64,000 bases of DNA from Pseudomonas sp. Irchel s3f7 (GCF_900187615.1 NZ_FYDO01000024.1:1-64000), one strand, 5' to 3'; counted from the stretch's first letter, positions 1-9,045 are shown. The notes: generated by a model not told the origin, from the letters alone. Numbers and translations: made by a program.

Positions 1-224
1 GAGCCGATGCATTCCTTATCGGCGCATTAGGTGAAGGGGTGGGACGATGTCTCCCACGGTCTGTACTGGTCAGAGTCAGAAGCGAGGCTTTAGTCCCACC
101 CACCCCTTCAAGTCTAAACATACAAGCGGGCTTGCCCGCGATGAGGCCCGCACAAGCAACATCGATTTAGCCGCCCCGCCCAGAAAGCATTATCATGGCC
201 GCAGTTTTGCTGATCGAGTCCGCC
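1..224. other. Intergenic region before tusD, with inverted repeats
   Basis: No gene is supported here. A short stem GCCGAT/ATCGGC lies at 3-8/18-23. A longer imperfect inverted repeat pairs GAAGGGGTGGGAC (33-45) with the region 93-109, which carries four extra bases. This could be a terminator-like structure of the gene left of the window. A single REP-like half (GCGGGCTTGCCCGCGATGAG) follows at about 126-145. The tusD promoter must lie in this stretch but I see no clear one. Confidence 0.4.
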
Positions 225-617
225 ATGAAGTTCGCCATCGCCGTGTTTTCCGCCGCCCACGCGCCCTCCTCGCGCCGCGCCCTGCTGTTTGCCCAGGCGG
301 CACTGGCCGGTGGGCATGAAATTGTCCGGTTGTTTTTCTATCAGGATGGCGTCAACAACGCGTCCGGCAGTGTGGTCACGCCTCAGGACGAGCTGGACGT
401 GCCCAAGCAGTGGCGCGCCTTTGTCAGCGACCATCAACTCGATGGCGTAGTCTGCATCGCCGCCGCCCTGCGCCGTGGGGTGTTGAACGAGGAAGAAGCG
501 AAACGCTATCAGCGCGAAGCGGTTGCCGTCAGCGCGCCATGGGAACTGTCCGGCCTCGGTCAGTTACACGACGCGGTGCAAGACGCCGACCGTCTGATCT
601 GTTTTAGAGGCGCATAA
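225..617 (+). CDS. tusD: Sulfurtransferase TusD
   Basis: TusD is a subunit of the cytoplasmic TusBCD complex. It takes persulfide sulfur from TusA and hands it to TusE for 2-thiolation of tRNA wobble uridine. The 130-residue product has the DsrE-like fold pattern (MKFAIAVFSA start, GHEIVRLFFYQDGV) and a cysteine at residue 77, matching the active Cys78 of E. coli TusD. I start at the ATG at 225, where homology begins. An upstream in-frame ATG at 195 would add ten unrelated residues. It is the first gene of a tight tusDCB-tusE-ybiB run, one base from tusC. Confidence 0.93.
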   Translation: MKFAIAVFSAAHAPSSRRALLFAQAALAGGHEIVRLFFYQDGVNNASGSVVTPQDELDVPKQWRAFVSDHQLDGVVCIAAALRRGVLNEEEAKRYQREAVAVSAPWELSGLGQLHDAVQDADRLICFRGA

Positions 618-618
618 C

Positions 619-981
619 ATGGCCAAATCCTTGCTAGTCATCAGCCGTCAGGCGCCTTGGTCCGGACCGGGTGCGAGGGAAGCGCTGGACATCGTGCTGG
701 CCGGCGGCGCTTTCGATTTGCCGATTGGCCTGTTGTTTCTCGACGATGGCGTGTTCCAGCTCGCCGCGAACCAGAACGCCAAGGCCCTGCAACAGAAAGA
801 CCTGAGCGCCAACCTGCAAGCGCTGCCGATGTTCGGTGTGGAAGAACTGTTTGCCTGCGCCGACAGTGTGTCCCAACGCGGTCTGGAGCCGAACGGCCTG
901 TCACTGGAAGAAGCCCAAGTGTTGGCCGCCCACGAAATCACCGCCCTTATTGACCGTTACGACCAGGTGATCACCCTCTGA
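619..981 (+). CDS. tusC: Sulfurtransferase TusC
   Basis: TusC is the second DsrE/DsrF-like subunit of the TusBCD sulfur-relay complex. It is structural: no catalytic cysteine is required in this subunit. The 120 residues match the usual family length, with the typical opening (KSLLVISRQAPWSGPGAREALD) broken by a glycine-rich turn, and a middle segment FDLPIGLLFLDDGVFQL. The start ATG lies directly after the tusD stop, and its last base is the first base of tusB, so the three genes are almost certainly translated from one mRNA. Confidence 0.92.
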   Translation: MAKSLLVISRQAPWSGPGAREALDIVLAGGAFDLPIGLLFLDDGVFQLAANQNAKALQQKDLSANLQALPMFGVEELFACADSVSQRGLEPNGLSLEEAQVLAAHEITALIDRYDQVITL

Positions 982-1274
982 TGTCGACTCTGCATGTGTT
1001 GTCTCATTCCCCGTTCGGCGACGATCGCCTGACCAGTTGCCTGCGCGTGATCGGCGCTGCCGACGCGTTGCTGCTGTCCGGCGACGCGGCTTATGCCTTG
1101 CAGCCGGGCACCGCACCTTTCGCTGCACTGCAAACGCGCGGTTTGAAACTCTACGTCCTCGCCGAAGATGCCCAGGCCCGCGCCATCAGCGTTGCGGATT
1201 GGGTTGAAGCCATCGACTACCCGGCCTTCGTCGAGCTGTCGATTCACCACGACAAGGTCAACAGTTGGCTATGA
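981..1274 (+). CDS. tusB: Sulfurtransferase complex subunit TusB
   Basis: TusB (97 residues) is the smallest subunit of the TusBCD sulfur-transfer complex. It opens MSTLHVLSHSPFGDDRLTSC and contains the family-typical segment GDAAYAL. It shares one base with the end of tusC, and its stop codon overlaps the tusE ATG (ATGA at 1271-1274), which is classic translational coupling. Length and position fit the DsrH-like family. Confidence 0.92.
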   Translation: MSTLHVLSHSPFGDDRLTSCLRVIGAADALLLSGDAAYALQPGTAPFAALQTRGLKLYVLAEDAQARAISVADWVEAIDYPAFVELSIHHDKVNSWL

Positions 1275-1606
1275 ATGCATTGACCGTCGGCGCCCGCGCC
1301 ATCGAGCTGGACAAAGACGGTTTTCTGGTCGAGCTCAACGACTGGTCGGCCGACGTGGCCAGTGCCCTGGCCGCCGCCGAAGACATCGCGCTGACTGCGG
1401 AACACTGGGAAATCCTCGAGTTGCTGCGCAGTTTCTACGCCGAATTCCAGTTGTCGCCGGCCACTCGCCCGCTGATCAAATACACCGCATTGAAGCTCGG
1501 TCCGGAAAAAGGCAACAGCCTGCACCTGAACCGACTGTTCAAAGGCACCCCCGCCAAACTCGCCGCGAAACTGGCGGGCCTGCCCAAACCGACGAATTGC
1601 TTATGA
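1271..1606 (+). CDS. tusE: Sulfurtransferase TusE (DsrC family)
   Basis: TusE accepts sulfur from TusD and delivers it to the thiouridylase MnmA, which is also in this window at 22.6 kb. The 111-residue protein carries the DsrC-family C-terminal arm with a penultimate cysteine (C110, in PKPTNCL) that acts as persulfide carrier. The ATG at 1271 overlaps the tusB stop. A TTG two codons upstream is unlikely. The gene ends in an ATGA overlap with the next gene (1603-1606). Confidence 0.93.
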   Translation: MNALTVGARAIELDKDGFLVELNDWSADVASALAAAEDIALTAEHWEILELLRSFYAEFQLSPATRPLIKYTALKLGPEKGNSLHLNRLFKGTPAKLAAKLAGLPKPTNCL

Positions 1607-2604
1607 CCGACTACCCAGCGCTGACCCTCGAAACACCTGCCGAACACCCGTTCGCCCAGTTCGTGCGCATTCTCGGCAAGGGTAAACGCGGTGCCCGCGA
1701 CCTGACCCGAACCGAGGCTCGCGAGGCCATGGGCATGGTCCTCGATGAAAAGGTCGAGGAAACCCAGCTCGGCGCATTCCTGATGTTGCTGCGGCACAAG
1801 GAAGAAAGCGCCGAGGAAATGGCCGGTTTCACCGAAGCGTTGCGTGAACGTCTTGACGCACCAAAGCTGGCGGTGGACCTGGACTGGCCGACCTATGCCG
1901 GCAAGAAGCGCCATCTGCCGTGGTATCTGCTGGCAGCCAAGTGCCTGGCGCAGAACGGTGTGCGAATCTTCATGCACGGCGGCGGCGCGCACACGGCCGG
2001 TCGGCTGTACAGCGAGCAATTGTTGGGCGAGTTGAACATCCCGCTGTGCCGCAACTGGCAGCAGGTTGGCGAGGCGCTGGATAACGGCGGCCTGGCCTTC
2101 ATGCCGCTGATGGACTGGGCGCCACAGCTGCAACGGATGATCGACCTGCGCAACACCCTGGGCCTGCGTTCGCCGATTCACTCGCTGGCGCGGATTCTCA
2201 ATCCGCTGGGCGCGCGCTGTGGCCTGCAGAGCATTTTCCACCCGGGTTATCAGGCGGTGCATCGCGATGCCAGTGGCCTGCTGGGCGACACGGCCATCGT
2301 CGTCAAAGGCGATGGCGGCGAGATCGAGATCAACCCGGATGCCGACAGCCATCTCTACGGCACCACGGGTGGCGAAAGCTGGGACGAGGAATGGCCGCAG
2401 GTGTCCGCGCAGCGTCACGTCAAACCCGCTGCGCTCGATCCTGAGCATTTGAAAGCGGTGTGGCGTGGCGATGTGGTCGACAGCTACCCGCAAATGGCCC
2501 TGATTTCGACCATGGCCCTGGCCTTGCGCGGCCTCGGTCAGACCCGTGAACAGGCCTTCGAAACCGCCGAGCAATATTGGGCCGCACGGGACAAATCGAT
2601 TTAA
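1603..2604 (+). CDS. ybiB: TrpD2/YbiB-type glycosyltransferase-family protein
   Basis: This 333-residue protein belongs to the anthranilate phosphoribosyltransferase-like superfamily, in the TrpD2/YbiB branch. It has the family's helical N-terminal domain (residues about 1-90, with KGKRGARDLTRTEAREAMG) and the glycine-rich loop HGGGAHTAGR near residue 125. Known YbiB proteins lack TrpD activity and bind nucleic acids, so a role in tryptophan synthesis is not implied. It is translationally coupled to tusE through an ATGA overlap, an arrangement I recall as common in Pseudomonas. Its link to sulfur relay is unknown. Family call firm, function uncertain. Confidence 0.8.
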   Translation: MTDYPALTLETPAEHPFAQFVRILGKGKRGARDLTRTEAREAMGMVLDEKVEETQLGAFLMLLRHKEESAEEMAGFTEALRERLDAPKLAVDLDWPTYAGKKRHLPWYLLAAKCLAQNGVRIFMHGGGAHTAGRLYSEQLLGELNIPLCRNWQQVGEALDNGGLAFMPLMDWAPQLQRMIDLRNTLGLRSPIHSLARILNPLGARCGLQSIFHPGYQAVHRDASGLLGDTAIVVKGDGGEIEINPDADSHLYGTTGGESWDEEWPQVSAQRHVKPAALDPEHLKAVWRGDVVDSYPQMALISTMALALRGLGQTREQAFETAEQYWAARDKSI

Positions 2605-2695
2605 CCGATCATTTACGCCCGATCTTTGCGCTTTTTGTTCGAACCCATGGGCATAGACTCGACTCCAACGATTATTGGTTTCGGGAGTCTTGAAC

Positions 2696-3697
2696 ATGGG
2701 TTTGTTAGTCGATGGCCGCTGGCAGGACAAGTGGTACGAAAGCAGCAAGGACGGCGCGTTTCAGCGCGAACAGGCGCAACGCCGCCATTGGCTCACCCCT
2801 GACGGCCAACCCGGCCCGAGCGGCGTCGGTGGCTTTGCGGCCGAGCCAGGTCGCTACCACCTCTATGTTTCCCTCGCTTGTCCGTGGGCGCATCGCACAC
2901 TGATCCTGCGCAAACTCAAGGGCCTCGAAAGCCTGATCGATGTCTCGGTCGTCAGTTGGCTGATGCTGGAAAACGGCTGGACCTTCGACCAGACGCTGGG
3001 CTCGACCGGCGACAAACTCGATCACTTCGACTTCATGCACCAGCGCTACACCGCCGATACCGCCGACTACACCGGCCGCGTGACCGTCCCGGTGCTGTGG
3101 GACAAAAAACTGAAGCGCATCGTCAACAATGAATCATCGGAAATCATCCGCATGTTCAACAGCGCCTTCGATGACCTGACCGGCAATGACCTGGACTTCT
3201 ACCCGGCACCGCTGCGCAGTGAAATCGATGAGCTGAACGAGCGGATTTACCCGGCCGTGAACAACGGCGTGTACCGCGCCGGGTTTGCCACGTCGCAACA
3301 GGCGTATGAAGAAGCCTTCGATGACGTGTTTGCCGAGCTGGATCATTTGGAGCAGATACTGAGCGCCAACCGATATCTGGCGGGCGAGTACCTGACCGAA
3401 GCGGACATTCGTCTGTTCACCACGCTGATTCGTTTTGATGCGGTGTATTACGGGCACTTCAAGTGCAACCTGCGGCGGATTGCCGATTATCCGAACCTGT
3501 CGAACTGGCTGCGGGAGATTTACCAGTGGCCCGGGGTTGCCGAGACGGTGGATTTCACCCACATCAAGAACCACTACTACGCCAGCCACCGCACCATCAA
3601 CCCGACAGGTGTGGTACCGAAAGGCCCGGCCCAGGATTTCACCGCCGCCCATGATCGGGAGCGGTTGAGCGGGAAAGGGGTTTGGCGCAGGTCTTGA
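2696..3697 (+). CDS. yqjG: Glutathionyl-hydroquinone reductase (Xi-class GST)
   Basis: This cytoplasmic enzyme reduces glutathionyl-(hydro)quinones with glutathione. The 333-residue product has the Xi-class signature CPWAHRT with the catalytic cysteine at residue 62, an N-terminal thioredoxin-like domain and a C-terminal all-helical domain (ending around DFTHIKNHYYASH). The ATG at 2696 gives the standard N-terminus MGLLVDGRWQ. A TTG seven codons upstream is in frame but has no support. It is probably transcribed alone: 91 bases separate it from the previous gene and a REP pair follows. The gene symbol is by analogy with E. coli. Confidence 0.88.
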   Translation: MGLLVDGRWQDKWYESSKDGAFQREQAQRRHWLTPDGQPGPSGVGGFAAEPGRYHLYVSLACPWAHRTLILRKLKGLESLIDVSVVSWLMLENGWTFDQTLGSTGDKLDHFDFMHQRYTADTADYTGRVTVPVLWDKKLKRIVNNESSEIIRMFNSAFDDLTGNDLDFYPAPLRSEIDELNERIYPAVNNGVYRAGFATSQQAYEEAFDDVFAELDHLEQILSANRYLAGEYLTEADIRLFTTLIRFDAVYYGHFKCNLRRIADYPNLSNWLREIYQWPGVAETVDFTHIKNHYYASHRTINPTGVVPKGPAQDFTAAHDRERLSGKGVWRRS

Positions 3698-3718
3698 AGC
3701 TTTTGCGGCTTTTGAGGG

Positions 3719-3819
3719 CCCCATCGCTGGCAAGCCAGCTCCCACAGTGATCTATGTGATGTTGAAAATTGCAGCTTCAACACAAAACCTGTGGGAGCTG
3801 GCTTGCCAGCGATTGGGGC
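3719..3819. repeat. REP pair (REPIN-like), class GTGGGAGCTGGCTTGCCAGCGAT
   Basis: Two inverted copies flank a 41-base spacer: ATCGCTGGCAAGCCAGCTCC on the left and GGAGCTGGCTTGCCAGCGAT on the right. Each arm is itself a hairpin (GCTGGCaaGCCAGC). It sits between two convergent genes. Confidence 0.9.
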
Positions 3820-3827
3820 ACCCGGTT

Positions 3828-5222
3828 TCAGACCTGCCCCTGAGCCCCTTCAAACCACGCCAGTTTCTCGCGCAGTTGCACCACCTCGCCCACGATCACC
3901 AGCGTCGGCGCATGCACTTCATGCTCCGCCACCAGTTGCGGCAGGTTGGCCAACGTACCGGTAAACACCCGTTGATTGACCGTGGTGCCCTGCTGGATCA
4001 ACGCCGCCGGGGTATCGGCAGCGCGACCATGCTTGATCAACTGCTCACAGATGCTCGGCAGGCCGACCAACCCCATGTAGAACACCAGGGTTTGCGCTGG
4101 CGCAACCAGGTCGGCCCACGGCAAATCGGTGGAACCGTCCTTCAAGTGACCGGTGACAAAGCGAACCGACTGCGCGTAGTCGCGGTGGGTCAGCGGGATC
4201 CCGGCATACGCCGCGCAACCGCTGGCTGCCGTGATACCCGGCACCACCTGGAACGGGATGCCATGGGCCGCCAATTCTTCGATTTCTTCACCGCCACGAC
4301 CGAAAATGAACGGATCGCCGCCCTTCAACCGCACCACACGCTTGCCTTGCTTGGCCAAATCCACCAATTGCTGATTGATCTGGTCCTGCGGCACCGCATG
4401 ATCGGCGCGACGCTTGCCGACGTAGACACGCTCGGCATCACGGCGGCACAACTCCAGAATCGCCGGCGCTACCAGGCGGTCGTACAACACCACGTCGGCT
4501 TGTTGCATCAGGCGCAAGGCACGGAACGTCAGCAGATCAGGATCACCGGGGCCGGCACCGACCAGATAAACCTCACCGGTCGCCACTGGAGCTTCGCCTT
4601 CGATTTTTGCTTGTAGCAGACGCTCGGCTTCACCGCCCTGCCCGGCCAGTTGTCGGTCGGCGATCGGCCCCTGGAAAACATCTTCCCAGAACGCCCGGCG
4701 CTGCTGCACATCCGGAAACAGCTTTTTCACCTGATGGCGGAAACCGGCCGCCAGCCCGGCCAGTTGGCCGTAAGTGGACGGAATCCAGGTTTCGATCTTG
4801 GCGCGAATCAAGCGTGCCAGCACCGGCGCATCGCCGCCGCTGGACACCGCAATGATCAGTGGAGAACGGTCGACGATGGCCGGGAAGATCACGCTGCACA
4901 GGGCTGGCGCGTCCACCACGTTGACCGGCACGCAACACCAATGGGCATCGGCGGAGACTTGTGCGTTCAGCGCTTCGTCGTCGGTGGCGGCAATGATCAG
5001 CGCGCAACCGTCAAGATCATCCTCGGCGTAGCCACGCAACAGGCACTCGCCACCGCTGCCGGCAACCAGTTCACGCAGTTGTGGTTCGATTTCAGGTGCA
5101 ACCACCCGCAGCAGCGCACCGGCATCGGCCAGCAGGCGGGATTTGCGCAAGGCAATCTCCCCCCCGCCGACGACCAACACACGACTGCCGCGAAGGTTGT
5201 GAAACAGCGGCAGATAGTTCAT
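3828..5222 (-). CDS. cysG: Siroheme synthase CysG (trifunctional)
   Basis: CysG makes siroheme, the cofactor of sulfite and nitrite reductases, from uroporphyrinogen III. The 464-residue protein has an N-terminal dehydrogenase/ferrochelatase half (NAD-binding VVGGGEIALRKSRLL near residue 17, and SSGGDAPVLARLIR near 128) and a C-terminal SAM-dependent uroporphyrinogen methyltransferase half (GAGPGDPDLLT near 215, VVRLKGGDPFIFGRGGEE near 300). The length is typical of the fused enzyme. It starts directly next to the serS stop codon, so it is the last gene of the ftsK-lolA-rarA-crcB-serS-cysG block. It ends close to a REP pair. Confidence 0.96.
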   Translation of the reverse strand: MNYLPLFHNLRGSRVLVVGGGEIALRKSRLLADAGALLRVVAPEIEPQLRELVAGSGGECLLRGYAEDDLDGCALIIAATDDEALNAQVSADAHWCCVPVNVVDAPALCSVIFPAIVDRSPLIIAVSSGGDAPVLARLIRAKIETWIPSTYGQLAGLAAGFRHQVKKLFPDVQQRRAFWEDVFQGPIADRQLAGQGGEAERLLQAKIEGEAPVATGEVYLVGAGPGDPDLLTFRALRLMQQADVVLYDRLVAPAILELCRRDAERVYVGKRRADHAVPQDQINQQLVDLAKQGKRVVRLKGGDPFIFGRGGEEIEELAAHGIPFQVVPGITAASGCAAYAGIPLTHRDYAQSVRFVTGHLKDGSTDLPWADLVAPAQTLVFYMGLVGLPSICEQLIKHGRAADTPAALIQQGTTVNQRVFTGTLANLPQLVAEHEVHAPTLVIVGEVVQLREKLAWFEGAQGQV

Positions 5223-6503
5223 TTAGCCGATGACCTCAAGGCCACCCATGTACGGCTTGAGCACTTCGGGCACACGGATCGAACCGTCGGCCTGCTGATA
5301 GTTCTCCACTACCGCCACCAGGGTACGACCGACCGCCAGGCCGGAACCGTTCAGGGTGTGCACCAGTTCAGGCTTGCCGGTTTCCGGGTTGCGGAAACGC
5401 GCCTGCATGCGGCGGGCCTGGAAGTCACCGCAGTTGGAGCACGACGAGATTTCGCGGTACTTGTCCTGGCTCGGAATCCACACTTCCAGGTCGTAAGTCT
5501 TGACCGCGCTGAAGCCCATGTCGCCGGTGCACAGCGCGATGGTGCGATACGGCAGTTCCAGCAGCTGCAGGACTTTTTCAGCGTTGGCGGTCAGGCCTTC
5601 CAGCGCTTCCATCGACGTCGACGGATCGACGATCTGCACCATCTCTACCTTGTCGAACTGATGCTGACGGATCATGCCGCGGGTGTCGCGACCCGACGCA
5701 CCGGCTTCACTGCGGAAGCACGGAGTGTGGGCAACAAACTTGATCGGCAGTTGCTTGGCGTCGACGATTTCGCCGGCAACGATGTTGGTCAACGACACTT
5801 CGGCCGTCGGGATCAGGTACAGATCGGCTTCGCCTTCGCGTGTGATCTTGAACAGGTCTTCTTCGAATTTCGGCAACTGACCGGTGCCTTGCAGCGCCGG
5901 CGCCTGGACCAGATAAGGCGTGTAGGCCTCTTCATAGCCATGCTCGGTGACGTGCAGGTTGATCATGAACTGCGCCAGGGCGCGGTGCATGCGGGCGATC
6001 GGGCCGCGCAGCAACGCGAAACGGGCGCCGGACAGCTTGGCGGCAGTTTCGAAGTCCAGCCAGCCGAACTTCTCACCCAGGGCCACGTGGTCCTGAACCG
6101 GGAAATCGAACACCGCAGGCGTACCCCAGCGGCGCACTTCGACGTTGCCGTCTTCGTCTTCGCCAACCGGCACGGATTCGTGCGGCAGGTTGGGAATACC
6201 CAGCAGGATCGAGTCCAGTTCAGTCTGGATCGCGTCCAGTTCGACTTTACCGGTACTCAATTCGCCCGCCATGCGCTCGACGTCTGCCATCAGCGGTGCG
6301 ATGTCTTCGCCGCGCTGCTTGGCCTGACCGATGGATTTGGAGCGTGCATTACGTTCAGCCTGCAGTGCTTCGGTGCGGGTCTGGACGGTCTTGCGCTGTT
6401 CTTCCAGCGCTTCAATGCGCGCAACATCCAGGGTAAAGCCACGGGATGCCAGGCGGTCCGCTACGTCCTGAAGGTTGCTACGTAACAGTTTGGAATCGAG
6501 CAT
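5223..6503 (-). CDS. serS: Seryl-tRNA synthetase
   Basis: SerS charges tRNA-Ser, and tRNA-Sec where present, with serine. The 426-residue class II synthetase begins with MLDSKLLRSNLQDVADRLASRG. It has the long antiparallel coiled-coil arm that contacts the tRNA (residues about 30-100, rich in Glu/Gln/Ala/Arg), then the catalytic core with motif 2 (PCFRSEAGASGRDTRGMIRQHQF) and motif 3 (NGSGLAVGRTLVAVVENYQ). It is followed without a gap by cysG and preceded by crcB, 15 bases upstream. Confidence 0.97.
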   Translation of the reverse strand: MLDSKLLRSNLQDVADRLASRGFTLDVARIEALEEQRKTVQTRTEALQAERNARSKSIGQAKQRGEDIAPLMADVERMAGELSTGKVELDAIQTELDSILLGIPNLPHESVPVGEDEDGNVEVRRWGTPAVFDFPVQDHVALGEKFGWLDFETAAKLSGARFALLRGPIARMHRALAQFMINLHVTEHGYEEAYTPYLVQAPALQGTGQLPKFEEDLFKITREGEADLYLIPTAEVSLTNIVAGEIVDAKQLPIKFVAHTPCFRSEAGASGRDTRGMIRQHQFDKVEMVQIVDPSTSMEALEGLTANAEKVLQLLELPYRTIALCTGDMGFSAVKTYDLEVWIPSQDKYREISSCSNCGDFQARRMQARFRNPETGKPELVHTLNGSGLAVGRTLVAVVENYQQADGSIRVPEVLKPYMGGLEVIG

Positions 6504-6518
6504 GTCGGTCTCTCGTTA

Positions 6519-6893
6519 TTAAAGTTTGGTCAAGGACAGGCCGGCCCAGGTGGCGAGCAGCCCGCCGAATACGCTGATGGCAGCATAGCCCAGGGCCAGC
6601 GGCACTTGCCCGCTTTCCAGCAGGCGCACCGTATCCAGTGAAAAGGATGAAAAAGTCGTCAGCCCCCCGAGGAAGCCGACGATCAGCCCGGCGCGCACCT
6701 CGAAGGGCACTTCCGGGCGTATCAAAAACAGACCGTATAGAACGCCGATCAGCAAACAGCCCACGATATTAACGGCGAGCGTCGCGGTATAGAAGTGCCG
6801 CGGCCAATTAGCGTTGATCCAGTTGCCCGTGGCAAAGCGCAACAACGTGCCGGCCACGCCACCGATGGACACTGCAATGATCAAGGGAACCAC
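6519..6893 (-). CDS. crcB: Fluoride efflux channel Fluc/CrcB
   Basis: CrcB is a small inner-membrane fluoride channel that works as an antiparallel dimer. The 124 residues contain four hydrophobic helices and the family motifs GGVAGTLLRFATGNW and GFLGGLTTFSSFSLDT, the latter carrying the TTFSSF fluoride-track residues. Its ATG shares a base with the end of rarA, so expression is tied to that operon. I looked for a fluoride riboswitch ahead of it, but the coding overlap leaves no room for one. Confidence 0.95.
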   Translation of the reverse strand: MVPLIIAVSIGGVAGTLLRFATGNWINANWPRHFYTATLAVNIVGCLLIGVLYGLFLIRPEVPFEVRAGLIVGFLGGLTTFSSFSLDTVRLLESGQVPLALGYAAISVFGGLLATWAGLSLTKL

Positions 6894-8215
6894 TACTTTC
6901 TCCGCTGCCGGGGGCTTAAACGGTCGAGTTTCGCCAGGTGATTGAGCTTCTCGCCGATCTTCAGCTCCAGGCCTCGCGGCACCGGCTGATAGAACGGGAT
7001 CGGGTCGAGTTCTTCCGGGAAATAGTCTTCGCCTGCAGCATAAGCATCAGGTTCGTCGTGGGCGTAACGGTATTCATCGCCGTAACCCAGTTGTTTCATG
7101 AGTTTGGTCGGCGCGTTGCGCAGGTGCAGCGGCACTTCCAGCGAACCGTGCTCGGCGGCGGCCCGCAAGGCAGTCTTGAAGCCCATGTACACCGCGTTGC
7201 TTTTCGGTGCGCAGGCCAGATACGTAATGGCCTGAGCCACCGCCAATTCGCCCTCGGGACTGCCGAGACGTTCCTGCACCTCCCACGCCGCCAGGCACAA
7301 GCTCAGGGCGCGAGGGTCGGCATTGCCGATGTCCTCGCTGGCCATGCGCACCACGCGGCGGGCCAGGTACAGCGGATCGCAACCGCCGTCGATCATCCGC
7401 GCGAACCAGTACAATGCGCCGTCGGGATTGGAGCCGCGCACCGATTTATGCAGCGCGGAAATCTGGTCGTAAAACGCTTCGCCACCCTTGTCGAAACGCC
7501 GACGGGTATCACCCAGCAGGCTTTGCAGCAGGTCCACACCCATTTCGCTGTTGTCTTCGGCGAGGTCCGAGGCGTTTTCCAGCAAGTTGAGCAAACGCCG
7601 GCCATCGCCATCGGCGGCCGACAGCAGCATCTGGAAGCCTTCATCGCTGAGGGTCAGGTTGCGTTTGCCCAAACCACGCTCTTCGGTCAATGCGCGGTGC
7701 ACCAGCTTGCGCAGGGCCGCTTCATCGAGGCTTTTGAGCACATAGACACGAGCCCGGGACAGCAAGGCGTTGTTGAGTTCGAACGAAGGGTTTTCGGTGG
7801 TTGCGCCGATGAAAATCAGTGTGCCGTCTTCGACATAAGGCAGGAACGCGTCCTGCTGCGACTTGTTGAAGCGGTGCACTTCATCGACGAACAGGATGGT
7901 GCGCTTGCCGTATTGCCCGGCCTGCTGCTTGGCGATTTCCACCGCCTGACGGATCTCCTTGACCCCGGCCAGTACCGCCGAGACCGTTTCGAAGTGCGCG
8001 TCCGAGACTTCCGCCAGCAATCGCGCCAACGTGGTTTTACCCACACCGGGCGGCCCCCAGAAAATCATCGAGTGCAGGGCACCCTGCTCCAGCGCTTCGC
8101 GCAAAGGCTTGCCGCGAGCGAGCACGTGTTCCTGACCGACGTACTCGTCCAGGTTGGCCGCACGCAAACGAGCGGCCAGGGGCTGGGCGATGGGGGTGCT
8201 GCGAAACAGGTCCAT
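6893..8215 (-). CDS. rarA: Replication-associated recombination protein RarA (MgsA)
   Basis: RarA is a tetrameric AAA+ ATPase of the clamp-loader/RuvB class that acts at stalled replication forks. The 440-residue protein has Walker A GPPGVGKTT (about residue 53), Walker B ILFVDEVHRFNKSQQ, the sensor region IGATTENPSFELN and a C-terminal tetramerisation domain with the family's KSNAVY and HLRNAPTKLMK motifs. I start at the ATG at 8215 (MDLFRSTP). A GTG one codon upstream is also possible. It lies downstream of lolA across a REP pair and overlaps crcB by one base. Confidence 0.95.
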   Translation of the reverse strand: MDLFRSTPIAQPLAARLRAANLDEYVGQEHVLARGKPLREALEQGALHSMIFWGPPGVGKTTLARLLAEVSDAHFETVSAVLAGVKEIRQAVEIAKQQAGQYGKRTILFVDEVHRFNKSQQDAFLPYVEDGTLIFIGATTENPSFELNNALLSRARVYVLKSLDEAALRKLVHRALTEERGLGKRNLTLSDEGFQMLLSAADGDGRRLLNLLENASDLAEDNSEMGVDLLQSLLGDTRRRFDKGGEAFYDQISALHKSVRGSNPDGALYWFARMIDGGCDPLYLARRVVRMASEDIGNADPRALSLCLAAWEVQERLGSPEGELAVAQAITYLACAPKSNAVYMGFKTALRAAAEHGSLEVPLHLRNAPTKLMKQLGYGDEYRYAHDEPDAYAAGEDYFPEELDPIPFYQPVPRGLELKIGEKLNHLAKLDRLSPRQRRK

Positions 8216-8251
8216 CACGTACTTTTAAAACCTCGCTATGAACACCGTATC

Positions 8252-8346
8252 CCCCTGTAGGAGCCGGCTTGCTGGCGATGGTGGGTCAGTCGACGCTAAT
8301 GTTGAATGACAAACCGCCATCGCCAGCAAGCCGGCGCCTACAAGGG
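8252..8346. repeat. REP pair between lolA and rarA
   Basis: Inverted arms CCTGTAGGAGCCGGCTTGCT and GCAAGCCGGCGCCTACAAGG flank about 38 bases. It falls inside a presumed operon, so it may be transcribed and could affect mRNA stability between lolA and rarA. Confidence 0.9.
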
Positions 8347-8355
8347 TTTTGCGTA

Positions 8356-8979
8356 TTATTCCTGGATCACGTCCGCACCCTTCGGGATGTCGAACTTGAA
8401 TCTGGACGCGGGAATCGGCTCGTTGGCCTTGACGCCGGTGAACAGGATATTGGTGCGCTGGCCAACGCTGTCGATCAGTTGCATATCATTGACCAGACCG
8501 TTGCGGAACGACAGGCGCAGGCTGTCGAACAGGGTGTCCTTGGTTTTCGGCTTGAGCGTGAAGTCGATCACACCGCCGGCTTCCTTGGCGCTGATATCGA
8601 AGCTCTGGCTGATCTTGGACACGTCACCGGACAGCAGCAAGGCTGGGGTCTGGGTCAGGCGCTGGTCGAGGTTCTTGATGGTGGCCTGTTCCAGGTCCGG
8701 GTCCCACAGGGTGACTTTCTTGCCATCGGAGACCATGGTCTGCTCCGCTGGGGCTTTGGTGTGCCAGTAGAACAGGCCTGGACGCTGCAACGACATCTCG
8801 CCGGCGGTTTCCTGCAACTGGGTGCCGGTGCCATCGAGGGTCAACTGCGAGAAGCGCGCGGTCAGGGTCTGGGATTTTTCCAGCAATTGGGTCAGGCGTG
8901 CCACGTCCTTGTCATCAGCGTGGGCCGAGAGCGTGGTCAAAGCCAGTACCGGCAGCAACAGCATGCGGATCAGACGCAT
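8356..8979 (-). CDS. lolA: Outer-membrane lipoprotein carrier LolA
   Basis: LolA is the periplasmic chaperone that takes lipoproteins from LolCDE and delivers them to LolB. From the ATG at 8979 the product has 207 residues with a Sec signal peptide (MRLIRMLLLPVLALTTLSAHA, cleavage after about residue 21). It carries the family features LLEKSQTLTARFSQ and RPGLFYWHTKAP. I prefer this ATG over the in-frame one at 8991 because an AGGA ribosome-binding sequence lies six bases before it. It follows ftsK by 66 bases. Confidence 0.94.
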   Translation of the reverse strand: MRLIRMLLLPVLALTTLSAHADDKDVARLTQLLEKSQTLTARFSQLTLDGTGTQLQETAGEMSLQRPGLFYWHTKAPAEQTMVSDGKKVTLWDPDLEQATIKNLDQRLTQTPALLLSGDVSKISQSFDISAKEAGGVIDFTLKPKTKDTLFDSLRLSFRNGLVNDMQLIDSVGQRTNILFTGVKANEPIPASRFKFDIPKGADVIQE

Positions 8980-9045
8980 GGGAGTCCTCATAACATTCGT
9001 GGGAGTGCGGGCGGCGTCAGGGACGCCGCCCCTTTCAAAATCAGG

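Noticed and set aside
33..109. A tRNA or known small RNA at the window start
   Set aside because: The inverted repeat is imperfect. There is no cloverleaf, TTCGAA loop or CCA end, so I list it only as an intergenic structure.
4650..6485. 611-codon + strand frame opposite cysG and serS
   Set aside because: Antisense to two conserved enzymes with complete motifs.
6880..6900. Fluoride riboswitch ahead of crcB
   Set aside because: crcB overlaps rarA and there is no leader. Any riboswitch would have to lie upstream of the operon, where I see none.
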